The notes beneath the pieces were generated by a model, which saw nothing but the letters and a program-made list of their open reading frames with translations, did not search any database and was not told the origin of the DNA. From the NCBI RefSeq assembly GCF_002901705.1, contig NZ_PPPV01000012.1, positions 807,643 to 871,642 of the forward strand: DNA of 64,000 nt, in the 5' to 3' direction. The stretch comes from Staphylococcus lugdunensis. GTDB lineage: Bacteria > Bacillota > Bacilli > Staphylococcales > Staphylococcaceae. Positions within the stretch are counted from its first letter, which is position 1. Each line of letters opens with the position of its first letter. This document shows, in pieces, positions 1 through 8,754 of this stretch. The position numbers and the translations under genes are program-made.

Positions 1-76
1 ATTCGAACCCTCGCGCCGCTCTCGCGACCTACACCCTTAGCAGGGGCGCCTCTTCAGCCAACTTGAGTACGTTTCC
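1..76 (-). tRNA. tRNA-Ser (GCT), 3' end cut by the window edge
   Basis: Read on the minus strand, the gene starts GGAAACG and folds as a class II tRNA. It has a D arm, an anticodon stem of four or five G-C pairs around anticodon GCT, a long GC-rich variable arm typical of serine tRNAs, and the start of the T arm (GGTTCGAAT). The acceptor 3' half and any encoded CCA lie beyond position 1. It follows tRNA-Asn with one base between them, so both belong to a tRNA cluster transcribed leftward. Confidence 0.93.
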
Positions 77-77
77 A

Positions 78-152
78 TGGCTCCACAGGTAGGACTCGAA
101 CCTACGACCGATCGGTTAACAGCCGATAGCTCTACCACTGAGCTACTGTGGA
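78..152 (-). tRNA. tRNA-Asn (GTT)
   Basis: The minus strand gives a complete 75-nt cloverleaf beginning TCCACAG and ending CTGTGGAGCCA. The acceptor stem pairs perfectly, the anticodon loop carries GTT, the T loop is GGTTCGAGTCC, and the 3' CCA is encoded. It is the upstream member of a pair with tRNA-Ser. Confidence 0.96.
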
Positions 153-295
153 TTAATGTATAGTATCTCCAATGAGCACAAATACTATTATAACAATAAA
201 CGTGATTTTTGCAATAGATATTCTTTAAAATTTATACGGAATATTTACACTAAATTAATATAAACATCCCGCATAATTTAAATTTAAACACACTG

Positions 296-865
296 CTATT
301 TATTATCTAATAGAGAATATTGGGAAAGTGCTTCGTAAATATTTAGTGAGGATTTTTCATAATCAATAGGCATATCGGGGTTATTTGAACGCATTTTAGA
401 TTGTTTATCTACCATGTAGTAATAAAAAATGGCATTTATATATTGATGCCACATACTATGAAATGACACATTTATGATAAGTGTTTCATGATTAGCAAAA
501 ATGACTTTACTTTTTCTGTGCTTTAAAGGCTTAATATCTACAATAAAATGCATATTAATCCATATGTTTTCTTCTTGTCTGTCAGAATGTGTTGGAAAAA
601 AATAAGTTGGGAATAAGGGAGTGAGTAATATCGGAGGTTTGCTATTAATACGAGCGATTCTACTTGTTTCTGCTTTTTTGCTAAGATAATTATTTCCGTA
701 AAACTTGCAAGATCTTTCTATAATTTTCTGCGTTTTAAATGGGCTTCTTTCTTTTGTGGTGTCAAATTTAATGATTTCTGTTCCTTGAGCATGTCCATAA
801 TCGTCGATAATGGGTCGTATGACCATATCTCCTTTACGTATAACATATATGGTTTTTTTGTCCAT
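296..865 (-). CDS. comK: ComK, competence transcription factor
   Basis: This 189-residue protein matches the ComK family over its full length. Recognisable blocks are the N-terminal YVIRKGDMVIRP, the central ERSCKFYGN and KPPILLTPLFPTYFFPT, and FHSMWHQYINAI near residue 140. In Bacillus, ComK binds AT-rich K-boxes and activates DNA-uptake and recombination genes. Staphylococcal ComK works with SigH to switch on late competence genes. The ATG follows an AGGAAGG ribosome site. The gene is intact and lies just downstream of the two tRNAs on the same strand. MecA and CoiA, two other competence-related proteins, are encoded about 32 kb away in this window. Identification is by recalled family sequence. 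Confidence 0.92.
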   Translation of the reverse strand: MDKKTIYVIRKGDMVIRPIIDDYGHAQGTEIIKFDTTKERSPFKTQKIIERSCKFYGNNYLSKKAETSRIARINSKPPILLTPLFPTYFFPTHSDRQEENIWINMHFIVDIKPLKHRKSKVIFANHETLIINVSFHSMWHQYINAIFYYYMVDKQSKMRSNNPDMPIDYEKSSLNIYEALSQYSLLDNK

Positions 866-1083
866 AGAGTAACCTTCCTTTCTTTCGATTAAAGTATTAT
901 ATATTCTTTAAAACATATAACTGACTAATATTTTATATCATTTTTATTTAATGTCAAGTTATACCTTAAGAATATATTTACACCTTTTTCTCGAACAAAT
1001 GTCAGAATATTCATTGATTTCGAAATTGAACAGATGTATACTAATTTTAAATAAATTAAATATGTAGAAAGGTCGTGTTTCTT

Positions 1084-1302
1084 ATGCATTATAATACTAA
1101 TGTGCAACACACAACTCTTGATCAATTTGTCACTACAGTTAACGACTTAGGCGTTGAACTTATTATTGATGAGGCGCTAAGAAAGGCTAGAAAGGATAAG
1201 TTAACCACCTTGATTGATAAGGCACTCATTGATAAAAACGAAACAGACTTTATGAATTACACAAACGAATACAAAAAATTGGAGGCGTTTCTAAATGACT
1301 AA
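1084..1302 (+). CDS. IDEAL-domain small protein
   Basis: This 72-residue acidic/basic protein contains a C-terminal IDEAL-domain-like segment. Its middle reads LIIDEALRKARKDKLTTLIDKAL and its end is a helical NEYKKLEAFLND tail. IDEAL domains are short helical modules found alone or at the ends of Firmicutes proteins. The ATG at 1084 is preferred over a GTG at 1075 because AGAAAGG at 1066-1072 is correctly spaced only from the ATG. It lies divergent from comK and convergent with lplA, sharing a terminator hairpin with the latter. Its role is unknown; linkage to comK is conserved in staphylococci as far as I recall. Confidence 0.8.
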   Translation: MHYNTNVQHTTLDQFVTTVNDLGVELIIDEALRKARKDKLTTLIDKALIDKNETDFMNYTNEYKKLEAFLND

Positions 1303-1325
1303 ATCCGGATCCTGGTATAAATCCT

Positions 1326-1370
1326 AAAAGGGCTATTCACTACTTAAACAAGTAAGCGAATAGCCCTTAA
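1326..1370. terminator. Bidirectional terminator between the IDEAL gene and lplA
   Basis: An inverted repeat AAGGGCTATTC...GAATAGCCCTT with an additional inner TACTT/AAGTA pairing sits between two convergent genes. It has A residues on the left and T/A residues on the right. Confidence 0.8.
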
Positions 1371-1377
1371 TTAATGC

Positions 1378-2364
1378 TTAGGACATTAACTTAATTATTT
1401 CATCTTTATCAATATCTCCAAAATAATAATAAAAATCATAATCAGCTAAAGCCTCTTTGATGTGAGGATAATCATGTAAGCACCCAATTAATGCTTGTTC
1501 TAATTCTGTAATATTACCTTCTCCAAAGAAATCACCAAATATTTTAGCATGTTCGATTTTTCCTTTTTTAACATCTAGTTTTATTTGTATAAAACCACGC
1601 TCAAATTTATGTTCTCTTTCAAAATTATATTTAGGGTTTCTACCGTAATTCCATTCCCATGTTCTGTATTTTTCATTGCTTAATTGTTCTATTTTTTTCC
1701 AATCGTCATCAGTTAAATGATATTCTTCTACTTCATGTTCACCGAAAATCGTTTTTAAAATAATTTGTTTAAACTCTTCAATAGTAATTTTTTCTGTTAA
1801 AAACTCTTCAATATTGGCAACACGTTTACGTACGGATTTGATACCTTTAGATTTTATTTTTGCTGGGTTAACACGTAAAGCATTCTGCACTTCATCTAAT
1901 TCACTATTCAACATTAATGTGCCATGACTAAACATTCGATCTTTGACTTTTACCATTGCATTCCCAGAAATTTTTGCGCTACCTACTTGAATGTCATTAC
2001 GTCCTGTCATTTCAGCATTTACTCCTAATGACTGTAATGCTTGAACAATGGGCTCGGTAAATTTTTTGAAATTATGAAAGCTATTTCCATCATCATCAGT
2101 TATAAAACTAAAGTTTAGATTTCCTGTATCATGATAAACAGCACCACCACCTGAAATACGACGTACCACGTCAATATGATGTTCATCAATGTATTCCTTG
2201 TTTACTTCTTCAATCGTATTTTGGTTCTTCCCAACTATGATTGATGGTCGATTCACGTAAAATAAGAAATAGCTTTCCTCTGAGGGTAATTGTTTTAAAA
2301 CATATTCCTCCATGGCAAGATTAAGTGTTGGATCAGTAATATTATTATTACTTATAAACTTCAT
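1378..2364 (-). CDS. lplA: Lipoate-protein ligase A
   Basis: LplA activates free lipoate with ATP and transfers it to lipoyl domains of 2-oxoacid dehydrogenases and the glycine cleavage H protein. The 328 residues show the LplA catalytic fold: RRISGGGAVYHD at about 68-79, the GSAKISGNA lysine motif around residue 131, and a C-terminal lipoate-ligase accessory domain from about 240. Length is normal for the two-domain bacterial enzyme. A strong AGGAGAGA ribosome site precedes the ATG. Staphylococci have two lipoate ligases; by position I take this as the LplA1 type, which is an inference. It acts in the cytoplasm and supports use of scavenged lipoate. Confidence 0.93.
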   Translation of the reverse strand: MKFISNNNITDPTLNLAMEEYVLKQLPSEESYFLFYVNRPSIIVGKNQNTIEEVNKEYIDEHHIDVVRRISGGGAVYHDTGNLNFSFITDDDGNSFHNFKKFTEPIVQALQSLGVNAEMTGRNDIQVGSAKISGNAMVKVKDRMFSHGTLMLNSELDEVQNALRVNPAKIKSKGIKSVRKRVANIEEFLTEKITIEEFKQIILKTIFGEHEVEEYHLTDDDWKKIEQLSNEKYRTWEWNYGRNPKYNFEREHKFERGFIQIKLDVKKGKIEHAKIFGDFFGEGNITELEQALIGCLHDYPHIKEALADYDFYYYFGDIDKDEIIKLMS

Positions 2365-2563
2365 TCTATCTCTCCTTAGTTCTCTTCTTTATGCCCTTAT
2401 TTACTTTATGCCTTAATTCCAATAAAATTTCCAATCATTAACTCATTTATGACATTTTTTTCATATTTTAGCTTTAAATATGCATTTATAAGAGAAATTT
2501 GTTTATTTGTAGTGTAATTTTTAGTAAAATAAAATTTAGCTATGATTTGAGGGAGGACTCAGA

Positions 2564-2749
2564 ATGACTGTTGCTGAAGTAGGTAATATTGTAGAATTTT
2601 ATGACGGTTTAAGAGGCCGTGTTGAAAAAATAAATGATAACTCTGTTATTGTTGATTTGACTATCATGGAAAATTTCAATGACTTAGATTTACCTGAAAA
2701 AACTGTAATTAATCATAAACGGTATAAAATCGTTGAACAAGAAGGTTAA
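2564..2749 (+). CDS. DUF2187 (YkvS-like) small protein
   Basis: This 61-residue protein opens with VGNIVEFYDGLRGRVEKINDNSVIVDLTIM, a KOW/SH3-like beta motif typical of the DUF2187 family. It ends with INHKRYKIVEQEG. The ATG has a GGGAGGA ribosome site. It precedes a membrane protein gene by only six bases and is probably cotranscribed with it. The fold suggests nucleic-acid or ribosome contact, but that is inference and no function is established. Confidence 0.82.
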   Translation: MTVAEVGNIVEFYDGLRGRVEKINDNSVIVDLTIMENFNDLDLPEKTVINHKRYKIVEQEG

Positions 2750-2755
2750 TTTTCA

Positions 2756-3358
2756 ATGAAGAAGATATCTAATGCTTTAAAATGGTTTATTGCAAGCTTT
2801 ATCGTATTTCACCTTATTTTACTTGTGATGTGGGGCGAACACCAAGAATATTGGTACCTATATACTGGTATTATGCTAATTGCTGGAATAAGCTATGTAT
2901 TTTATCAGCGAGACATTAAGTCAAAAAGATTATTGACTTCAATTGGTGTTGGATTAATTACAGCCCTTTTACTCATTATTATTCAGTTAATATTCTCGTT
3001 TATTTCAAATGATTTAAGTTACACTGAATTAATTAAAGAATTAACGAAAACAGGTGTTCATTATAAATGGCAAATGCTAATTACTTTATTATTTGTCATA
3101 CCATGCCATGAATTATATATGCGAACTGTGCTGCAAAAGGAATTAAATGCATTTCATTTACCATATTGGTTACAAGTACTAATTACAGCATTATGTTCCA
3201 GTTCCTTGTTTATTTACTTAGATAATTGGTGGATTGTTGTTTTCATCTTTGTATGTCAACTTATTTTATCCCTCAGCTATCATTATACACGTCGCATTGC
3301 AACAACATCTGTTGCTCAGATTGTTGCAATTATTCTATTATTAATATTTCATGGTTAA
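2756..3358 (+). CDS. CPBP-like membrane protein (CAAX protease/bacteriocin-processing family), degenerate motif
   Basis: The 200-residue protein has about six hydrophobic segments and resembles CPBP intramembrane metalloproteases. The usual first motif EExxxR appears here as HELYMR around residues 120-125, so the first glutamate is replaced by histidine. The later histidine motifs (FxxxH, HxxxN/D) are not clear. It may be an inactive or altered relative of this family. It is expressed with the upstream DUF2187 gene and ends in a strong terminator. Family assignment is moderate and function is unknown. Confidence 0.6.
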   Translation: MKKISNALKWFIASFIVFHLILLVMWGEHQEYWYLYTGIMLIAGISYVFYQRDIKSKRLLTSIGVGLITALLLIIIQLIFSFISNDLSYTELIKELTKTGVHYKWQMLITLLFVIPCHELYMRTVLQKELNAFHLPYWLQVLITALCSSSLFIYLDNWWIVVFIFVCQLILSLSYHYTRRIATTSVAQIVAIILLLIFHG

Positions 3359-3400
3359 AAAGCATTTCTTAGCCTATGCAGCTAAGAAATGCTTTTATTT
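3357..3400 (+). terminator. Intrinsic terminator after the CPBP-like gene
   Basis: A perfect stem AAAGCATTTCTTAGC / GCTAAGAAATGCTTT around a 7-base loop is followed by TTATTTTTT. Confidence 0.9.
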
Positions 3401-3460
3401 TTTAGTTTAAAACAAGTAATTGAATGCTACACTACGTTTATAATTAATGAAGCATCATTG

Positions 3461-4975
3461 TTAGGAGTTTACAATAAAATTATTTTTAATTTGAGGGCGA
3501 TAGTCATGGGTGTTTAATAGTTTTGTCATAATAAATGACATTGGATATTCAAAACTATCTCTGTTTACTATAACGTCACCAATGATAAACTGATAATTTC
3601 TAAAACAATAATCGGTCATAGTAACACGATAACTACCATTTAAATCAATTCCTTTAATAGTAACCCTTTGAAATGGCGGCTTTTTCATATTCACTTCATA
3701 ATTAAATCCTTGCCATTGCGTGCATAATGTTTCATCTATCACAGTTTGTTTCAAATGGTCATCTTCAATTTCCAAATGTGCATAACTATATTCTAAGATA
3801 TCTTTGATCTGTTGACCTAACAGCGTTATATCAATGGGTTTGTCTGGATGAGGATATGCTTCATAAATATCTTTATTTTGTATCTGCTGTTTTAACCCTT
3901 GCTCTCCATTTCTAGGCACATTAACACAGGTGATATTATTGTTAAATGCATACCGCAAACTGTCATGCAGCAGTTGTGTAAAGTGATGTGAACCCGCTAC
4001 CATATCTTCTAAGCTATTTACTTGTAAGGAGCACGAGGTTTCAGAAATGATTTCATTAGACCAATGTGTAACTGCTTTTCTATCATAATATGTTAGCTTT
4101 AATAATGCTTCATCTTCATTATGTTGATTTAAATTTATAGCTTCGGCATTGACATGTTCTATTTCATAGCTATTCGTGCGTTTTTTAAACTGTATATTAA
4201 TATGAACCAATTCTTCAGCGTTTTGTCCAGCTTGTACATACACCGTTTCATTGTCTTTACCTATTACCGTTTGATGTTGATGCGCCGTAATAATTAAATC
4301 TATCACACCCATCTCACGTATTAATTTCTCAGCTTCATTTGCATTTTCACTATGACGACTATTTGTAGTTTGGCTTATTTTATCTAAACCACCATGATAA
4401 ATTACAATTAAAAAATCAATTTTCTCAGTTTCATGAATATAACGAATCCAGCGTTTAGCAGATAGTAAGGTTTTCTCGATTTTTACATCTGGTTCCATTT
4501 CAGCGTATTCATTTTTCATTAATCCATCTGCGGTTAATCCTATAATACCAATTCTCACATCTTGATATTGTTTGATTACATAAGGCGTTGAAAAGTATGG
4601 CTCACGTGTCATGTTATATTCTATATTTGCGGATAACCATGGAAACCTTGCAAGTGATACTGAGCGTGTTAAAAAGGACAGACCAAACTTAAATTCATCT
4701 GAACTAATACCACTTGCATCATATTGCATCGCATTCATTAGTTTTATCATAGGATGTCGCTTATATGGAGCAACTATGGCATAGTAATAAGCTGGTAACG
4801 AGCCGGCTAAACTTCCTCCACTATCAAGTAACAAGACATGTTTATTACGTTTTCTAATATCTTTTACGTATTGCCCTGCTCTATATATATTTGAGCCATA
4901 ATTTCCATTTAAGAATTGACTATGCATATCCGTAGTAGTAATGACGTCAACACTAATTCTCTCATTTTTCTCCAT
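3461..4975 (-). CDS. Bifunctional metallophosphatase/5'-nucleotidase family protein (YunD-like)
   Basis: The protein has an N-terminal calcineurin-like phosphoesterase domain followed by a 5'-nucleotidase C-terminal domain, the UshA layout. Metal-binding motifs visible are TTTDMHSQF (D16, H18), LLLDSGG near residue 50, IYHGGLD near 195 and ITAHQHQ near 235. The C-terminal half carries a substrate-domain-like region ending IIGDVIVNRDSFEYPM. Unlike periplasmic UshA there is no signal peptide or LPXTG anchor, so the 504-residue enzyme is probably cytosolic, like YunD of Bacillus. The exact substrate cannot be told from sequence. It stands alone between a terminator on its left and a gap of about 0.2 kb. 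Confidence 0.85.
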   Translation of the reverse strand: MEKNERISVDVITTTDMHSQFLNGNYGSNIYRAGQYVKDIRKRNKHVLLLDSGGSLAGSLPAYYYAIVAPYKRHPMIKLMNAMQYDASGISSDEFKFGLSFLTRSVSLARFPWLSANIEYNMTREPYFSTPYVIKQYQDVRIGIIGLTADGLMKNEYAEMEPDVKIEKTLLSAKRWIRYIHETEKIDFLIVIYHGGLDKISQTTNSRHSENANEAEKLIREMGVIDLIITAHQHQTVIGKDNETVYVQAGQNAEELVHINIQFKKRTNSYEIEHVNAEAINLNQHNEDEALLKLTYYDRKAVTHWSNEIISETSCSLQVNSLEDMVAGSHHFTQLLHDSLRYAFNNNITCVNVPRNGEQGLKQQIQNKDIYEAYPHPDKPIDITLLGQQIKDILEYSYAHLEIEDDHLKQTVIDETLCTQWQGFNYEVNMKKPPFQRVTIKGIDLNGSYRVTMTDYCFRNYQFIIGDVIVNRDSFEYPMSFIMTKLLNTHDYRPQIKNNFIVNS

Positions 4976-5098
4976 ATTGCCATCCTCCTGTCAACTTTAG
5001 TTTAACATCGATCATATTAAACAATCCATGTTAAACAAGTTTCTGTATGTTTTTAAATTCTTCATCAACAGCTAGACATATTAAGAAATATTAAAAAA

Positions 5099-5140
5099 GG
5101 CGCGAGACAGAATTCAATATGAATTCGTAGTCTCGCCCCG
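5099..5140. repeat. Dispersed hairpin repeat, copy 1 (short form)
   Basis: GGCGCGAGAC and GTCTCGCC close a hairpin whose inner arms are GAATTC-containing inverted repeats. The same core (GAGAC/GGGAC-AGAATTC...GAATTCGTAGTC) recurs at 16685, 18157, 21660, 35955 and 52494. It lies just downstream of the K+ transporter gene, where it could also act as a terminator. The stretch 4976-5203 holds nothing else I recognise. Confidence 0.75.
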
Positions 5141-5203
5141 ACAAGATTGTGTAATTAATTATTAAACTATCGTTTTGCTTCTATTCCAACGTACAAGTGA
5201 TAA

Positions 5204-6562
5204 TTAACCAATTTGAATACGCTCTTTTGGATAATGATATTTATCTGGTTCTCTTCGACCGGCAATCATTATAATAAATGAAATCAAACCTACACGTCCT
5301 ATAAACATAAGAACCATTAATACTATTTTAGTCACATTGCTAATATCATCAGTTACCCCTAGTGTTAACCCGCAAGTACCAAACGCAGACATCACTTCAA
5401 AAAACACTTGTAAGAAAGTTAATTTACCATTCTCAGCTGTAGCAATAACAATCATACTTACAAAGGTTAAAATACTTGCCATTATAAATACAGCAAATGA
5501 TCGTTGTATATCCATAATATGCAATTCTCTATTGAAAACTTTAATAGATGTTTTTTCTTCATTATTACTAAAATTAAGTGCAAATAATATTAAGATAGCA
5601 AATGTAGTTGTTCGAATTCCACCACCTACAGAACTAGGAGATGATCCAATAAACATGAGTAAACTCATAATAATATTTGTAGCATCACTGAAGTTAGTCA
5701 CATCTATCGTTTGTAATCCTGCACTTCTTGTAGTTGCTGACTGAAAGAATGAATAAAATAATTCCTGATGCCAACTAAGTCCTTTAAATGCATGATTATG
5801 TTCTAGTGCTAAAATTGCTATAATCCCAAAAAAGAATAAGAAGAAATAAGTTGATGTCGTTATTTTTGTAAATAATGAAAATCTGAAGTTAGTTATTCTA
5901 TTTTTTATATATGCTTTTGTCTCTAATAGTACTGGGAATCCAATGGAACCTAAAATAATTAATACCATCACGATAGTTTGGACAAAGTAATCATTTGCAT
6001 AAGGAATAAGAGATTCCCCTGTTATATCTAAGCCCCCATTTGTAGTAGCTGATATTGACACAAATAAACCTTGCATTAAAGCGTTTTTTAAATCTGGATT
6101 ATCTCTATAAAAATAAAATGCTAGTAATAATGCACCGACTAATTCAATAACAAATATGGTTTTTACAATATCAAGTATTAATTTAACTGTTCCACTCATC
6201 GTTTCCCTATTATTATCGAGCATAATGAGTTGACGTTCACGTATCCCAATACGTTTACCTAATACAACCCATAATAGGGTTCCAATAGCCATCACACCAA
6301 TGCCACCAATATTTAGAATGATTAGAATGATGACTTGGCCAAATGTAGAATATGTGTCTACAATATTAACTGGCGATAATCCAGTCACACTAATACCAGA
6401 TACAGCTACAAATAAAGTATCTATTGGATTGACATTGACATTAGGTTTATGGACAAATGGTAAATTTAATAATAAGAATGCAATGACGATGGCTACTAAA
6501 TAATACAGTACAATCCCCTGTTGAGGAGTGGTTTTCTTTAGTAACTGATTGAAGATAGACAT
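5204..6562 (-). CDS. ktrD: Ktr-type K+ uptake channel subunit (KtrB/KtrD)
   Basis: This 452-residue membrane protein belongs to the TrkH/KtrB superfamily, the ion-conducting subunit of K+ uptake systems gated by a cytoplasmic RCK protein (KtrA/KtrC). The four pore-loop filters are visible: SGISVTGLSP, SATTNGGLD, SATTRSAGL and SAFGTCGLT, each with its conserved filter glycine. Membrane helices occur in pairs around each loop. No ktrA/ktrC gene is nearby, so the regulatory partner is encoded elsewhere. In S. aureus the gene at this position beside htrA is ktrD; the paralogue label rests on that synteny. In S. aureus, c-di-AMP acts on the partner KtrC. Just 16 bases separate it from the upstream htrA gene, so they may be cotranscribed. 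Confidence 0.87.
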   Translation of the reverse strand: MSIFNQLLKKTTPQQGIVLYYLVAIVIAFLLLNLPFVHKPNVNVNPIDTLFVAVSGISVTGLSPVNIVDTYSTFGQVIILIILNIGGIGVMAIGTLLWVVLGKRIGIRERQLIMLDNNRETMSGTVKLILDIVKTIFVIELVGALLLAFYFYRDNPDLKNALMQGLFVSISATTNGGLDITGESLIPYANDYFVQTIVMVLIILGSIGFPVLLETKAYIKNRITNFRFSLFTKITTSTYFFLFFFGIIAILALEHNHAFKGLSWHQELFYSFFQSATTRSAGLQTIDVTNFSDATNIIMSLLMFIGSSPSSVGGGIRTTTFAILILFALNFSNNEEKTSIKVFNRELHIMDIQRSFAVFIMASILTFVSMIVIATAENGKLTFLQVFFEVMSAFGTCGLTLGVTDDISNVTKIVLMVLMFIGRVGLISFIIMIAGRREPDKYHYPKERIQIG

Positions 6563-6578
6563 CTACTTCACCTCAACA

Positions 6579-8564
6579 CTATTTCAATTTAATTTTTACT
6601 TCTTTCAGCTCACCATCACGATAAATTTTTGCTGTAATCGTTTTTAAATCTTCTCTATGACTAAATATAATCTGTCTATATCTCAAATTATCTTCAATTA
6701 GCTTACCATCTAATTCTACTATGACATCATCTGTTTTTAAACCCGATTTTTCACCTAAAGAATCTGTATCGATTTGTTTAATCACAACACCATTTTTTAC
6801 TTTGTCCGGTAATTTTATTGCTTTTCTTTCAGTATCATTTAAGTCGCCGACATTTTGTAAATCAATGCCTGTATTAGGATAAACAACTTTCCCTTTATCT
6901 TCTAGTTGTTTTGCAATTTTTTGAGCATCATTAATTGGAATGGCAAATGCCATACCTTCTACGTTATCCATGTTGATTTTTAAAGAGGCAATACCTATTA
7001 AGTCACCATTTTCATCCACAACAGCACCACCAGAATTCCCTGGGTTAACTGGTGCATCAACTTGAAATGCTTTCGATAAAACATCATATTTACCATCTTT
7101 ATCTAAATCAGCTGGTACAAAACGATTCATACCAGAAATAATTCCCTTAGAAACTGAGCCTTTAAAATCAACGCCTAATGGGTTACCGACCACTAAAATG
7201 GATTGTCCGAGTATTAAATTACTAGAATCGCCAATGTCAATTGGTGTTAATGCATCGTCTTTAGGTGCTTCAGCTTTGATAACAGCAATATCAGACCATT
7301 TATCTTTTCCTACAACTTTTCCTTGAATTGTTTGGTTATTGCCATATGTAAGTTTTTGTTTTTTTTCATTTCCTACTACATGTGCATTGGTCATAATATA
7401 AATGGCGCCGTCCACTTTTTTGTAGACGACACCTGAACCAATTTCACTTTCTGAGTCTTTAGTATCTTTGGGTAAGGTGCTGTTTTTAGGTGATTCACTT
7501 TCCACCGTAACTACTGATTTAACTGCGCTATTGGCACTTTTCATAGTAGCTGTATATTTCTTATCATGATTTCCAGAGTTGAGTAAACCACTTTGATTTG
7601 TTCCAGTGTTATTTACATTTCTAAATATTGCACTTAATAATAAAATTAATATAATTACTGCAACAACAATAACAACTTTAACCCAATGTTTTTTAAAGAA
7701 TTTAGTGATGCTTTCTAAAATCTGTGCATTATTAATATTATCTTGTTTATTCTCTTTAGTTGCCTTATTGGGTTCTGTTGGTGTTTTTTTAGGCTTTTCT
7801 TGATGTGTTTGCTTATGGTTCTTTTTAGCGCTTATTATATTTGCTGCTTGTTGCTTTTGTTCATCCTTTGAATTTACTGTCTCTGTATCGTTTTTACGTT
7901 GTGTATTTTCTTTCTTTATTTGCTGGTGTGTGTATAAAGGTGGTTCTTCTTGATTGACTTTTTTTGTTGTTGACTGATTGAATTTACTATTATGTTTTTT
8001 ATTCGTTTTCTTAGGTCTTGATTCCTGTTTCTCTAATGTATCTCGTTGCTGCTCTTTATTATCTTTACTATCATTTTGTAATTCTGTCTCTTTTGGTTTT
8101 TCTTTTGTTTCTGATGTTTTCTGTTGGATAGGTTCATCATTTTGATAATTATCTGCACGGTCAATCGCATTCTGTTGCTTTATTTTTTCGTCAGTTTTTT
8201 TAGCGTGATGTTCTACTGTATTTTTCTCATCATCAATACTATTTGTTTCTTTTCCAACTGGTTGTTTTATATGATTATTATCTTGAATACTAGTGTCTGG
8301 GGTATTTTCTTTTATATCTTGACTGTGTTGTTGATGGATTTCTTCTTGCGTTAATTTCTCAATACGTGCTTTTCTTAAATTATCTTTAACACGCTCTTCA
8401 TTAACTTTAGATTGCTGCGCTTCTTTTTTTGCTTGTTTTAATTTTTCTTGTTGCTCTTGTTGAATTCGTGCTTCTCTTTCTTCATTATGGAAAAATTCGC
8501 GTCTTTTTCTTCGATACTGACTTCTAGGTATCACTTGTTTTTTACCCTTATCCAAAGATGACAA
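6579..8564 (-). CDS. HtrA/DegP-like membrane-anchored serine protease
   Basis: The 661-residue protein has three parts. Residues 1 to about 290 are a very hydrophilic, low-complexity cytoplasmic tail rich in K, E, Q and N. A single membrane helix follows at about 294-314 ([16 protein letters not shown]). The extracytoplasmic part holds a trypsin-like domain with catalytic His in TNAHVVG (near 393), Asp in WSDIAVI (near 423) and Ser in NPGNSGGAV (near 510), then a C-terminal PDZ domain from about 575. This architecture is that of the larger staphylococcal HtrA paralogue, a quality-control protease at the cell surface. I recall the S. aureus orthologue having a longer tail, so tail length appears to vary. 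It is followed closely by the ktrD-like gene. Confidence 0.9.
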   Translation of the reverse strand: MSSLDKGKKQVIPRSQYRRKRREFFHNEEREARIQQEQQEKLKQAKKEAQQSKVNEERVKDNLRKARIEKLTQEEIHQQHSQDIKENTPDTSIQDNNHIKQPVGKETNSIDDEKNTVEHHAKKTDEKIKQQNAIDRADNYQNDEPIQQKTSETKEKPKETELQNDSKDNKEQQRDTLEKQESRPKKTNKKHNSKFNQSTTKKVNQEEPPLYTHQQIKKENTQRKNDTETVNSKDEQKQQAANIISAKKNHKQTHQEKPKKTPTEPNKATKENKQDNINNAQILESITKFFKKHWVKVVIVVAVIILILLLSAIFRNVNNTGTNQSGLLNSGNHDKKYTATMKSANSAVKSVVTVESESPKNSTLPKDTKDSESEIGSGVVYKKVDGAIYIMTNAHVVGNEKKQKLTYGNNQTIQGKVVGKDKWSDIAVIKAEAPKDDALTPIDIGDSSNLILGQSILVVGNPLGVDFKGSVSKGIISGMNRFVPADLDKDGKYDVLSKAFQVDAPVNPGNSGGAVVDENGDLIGIASLKINMDNVEGMAFAIPINDAQKIAKQLEDKGKVVYPNTGIDLQNVGDLNDTERKAIKLPDKVKNGVVIKQIDTDSLGEKSGLKTDDVIVELDGKLIEDNLRYRQIIFSHREDLKTITAKIYRDGELKEVKIKLK

Positions 8565-8709
8565 CTCCTTACTTTTATTACTCTATTATTATGACACAAT
8601 CAATATATAATTGCTTGATGATAACGAACATTTATAGCATTTTACTATATACTTCTATATTTTAAATCTTAATATGTCTAACTAAAATCTGCAATTTGTT
8701 ATAGTTATA

Positions 8710-8747
8710 AAAAAACTCTGCCCATGAATGCTCCATGGACAAAGTTA
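8710..8747 (-). terminator. Terminator of the terC gene
   Basis: On the minus strand AACTTTGTCCATGG...CATGGGCAGAGTT forms a hairpin with two G-A type mismatches, followed by TTTTTTTATAAC. Confidence 0.78.
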
Positions 8748-8754
8748 TCTATCT

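Noticed and set aside
866..1083. ComK K-box pairs (AAAA-N5-TTTT) upstream of comK
   Set aside because: The region is so AT-rich that partial matches are expected; no clear paired boxes stand out.
925..1125. 66-residue minus-strand frame between comK and the IDEAL gene
   Set aside because: No ribosome site, and it overlaps the promoter region and start of the IDEAL gene on the opposite strand.
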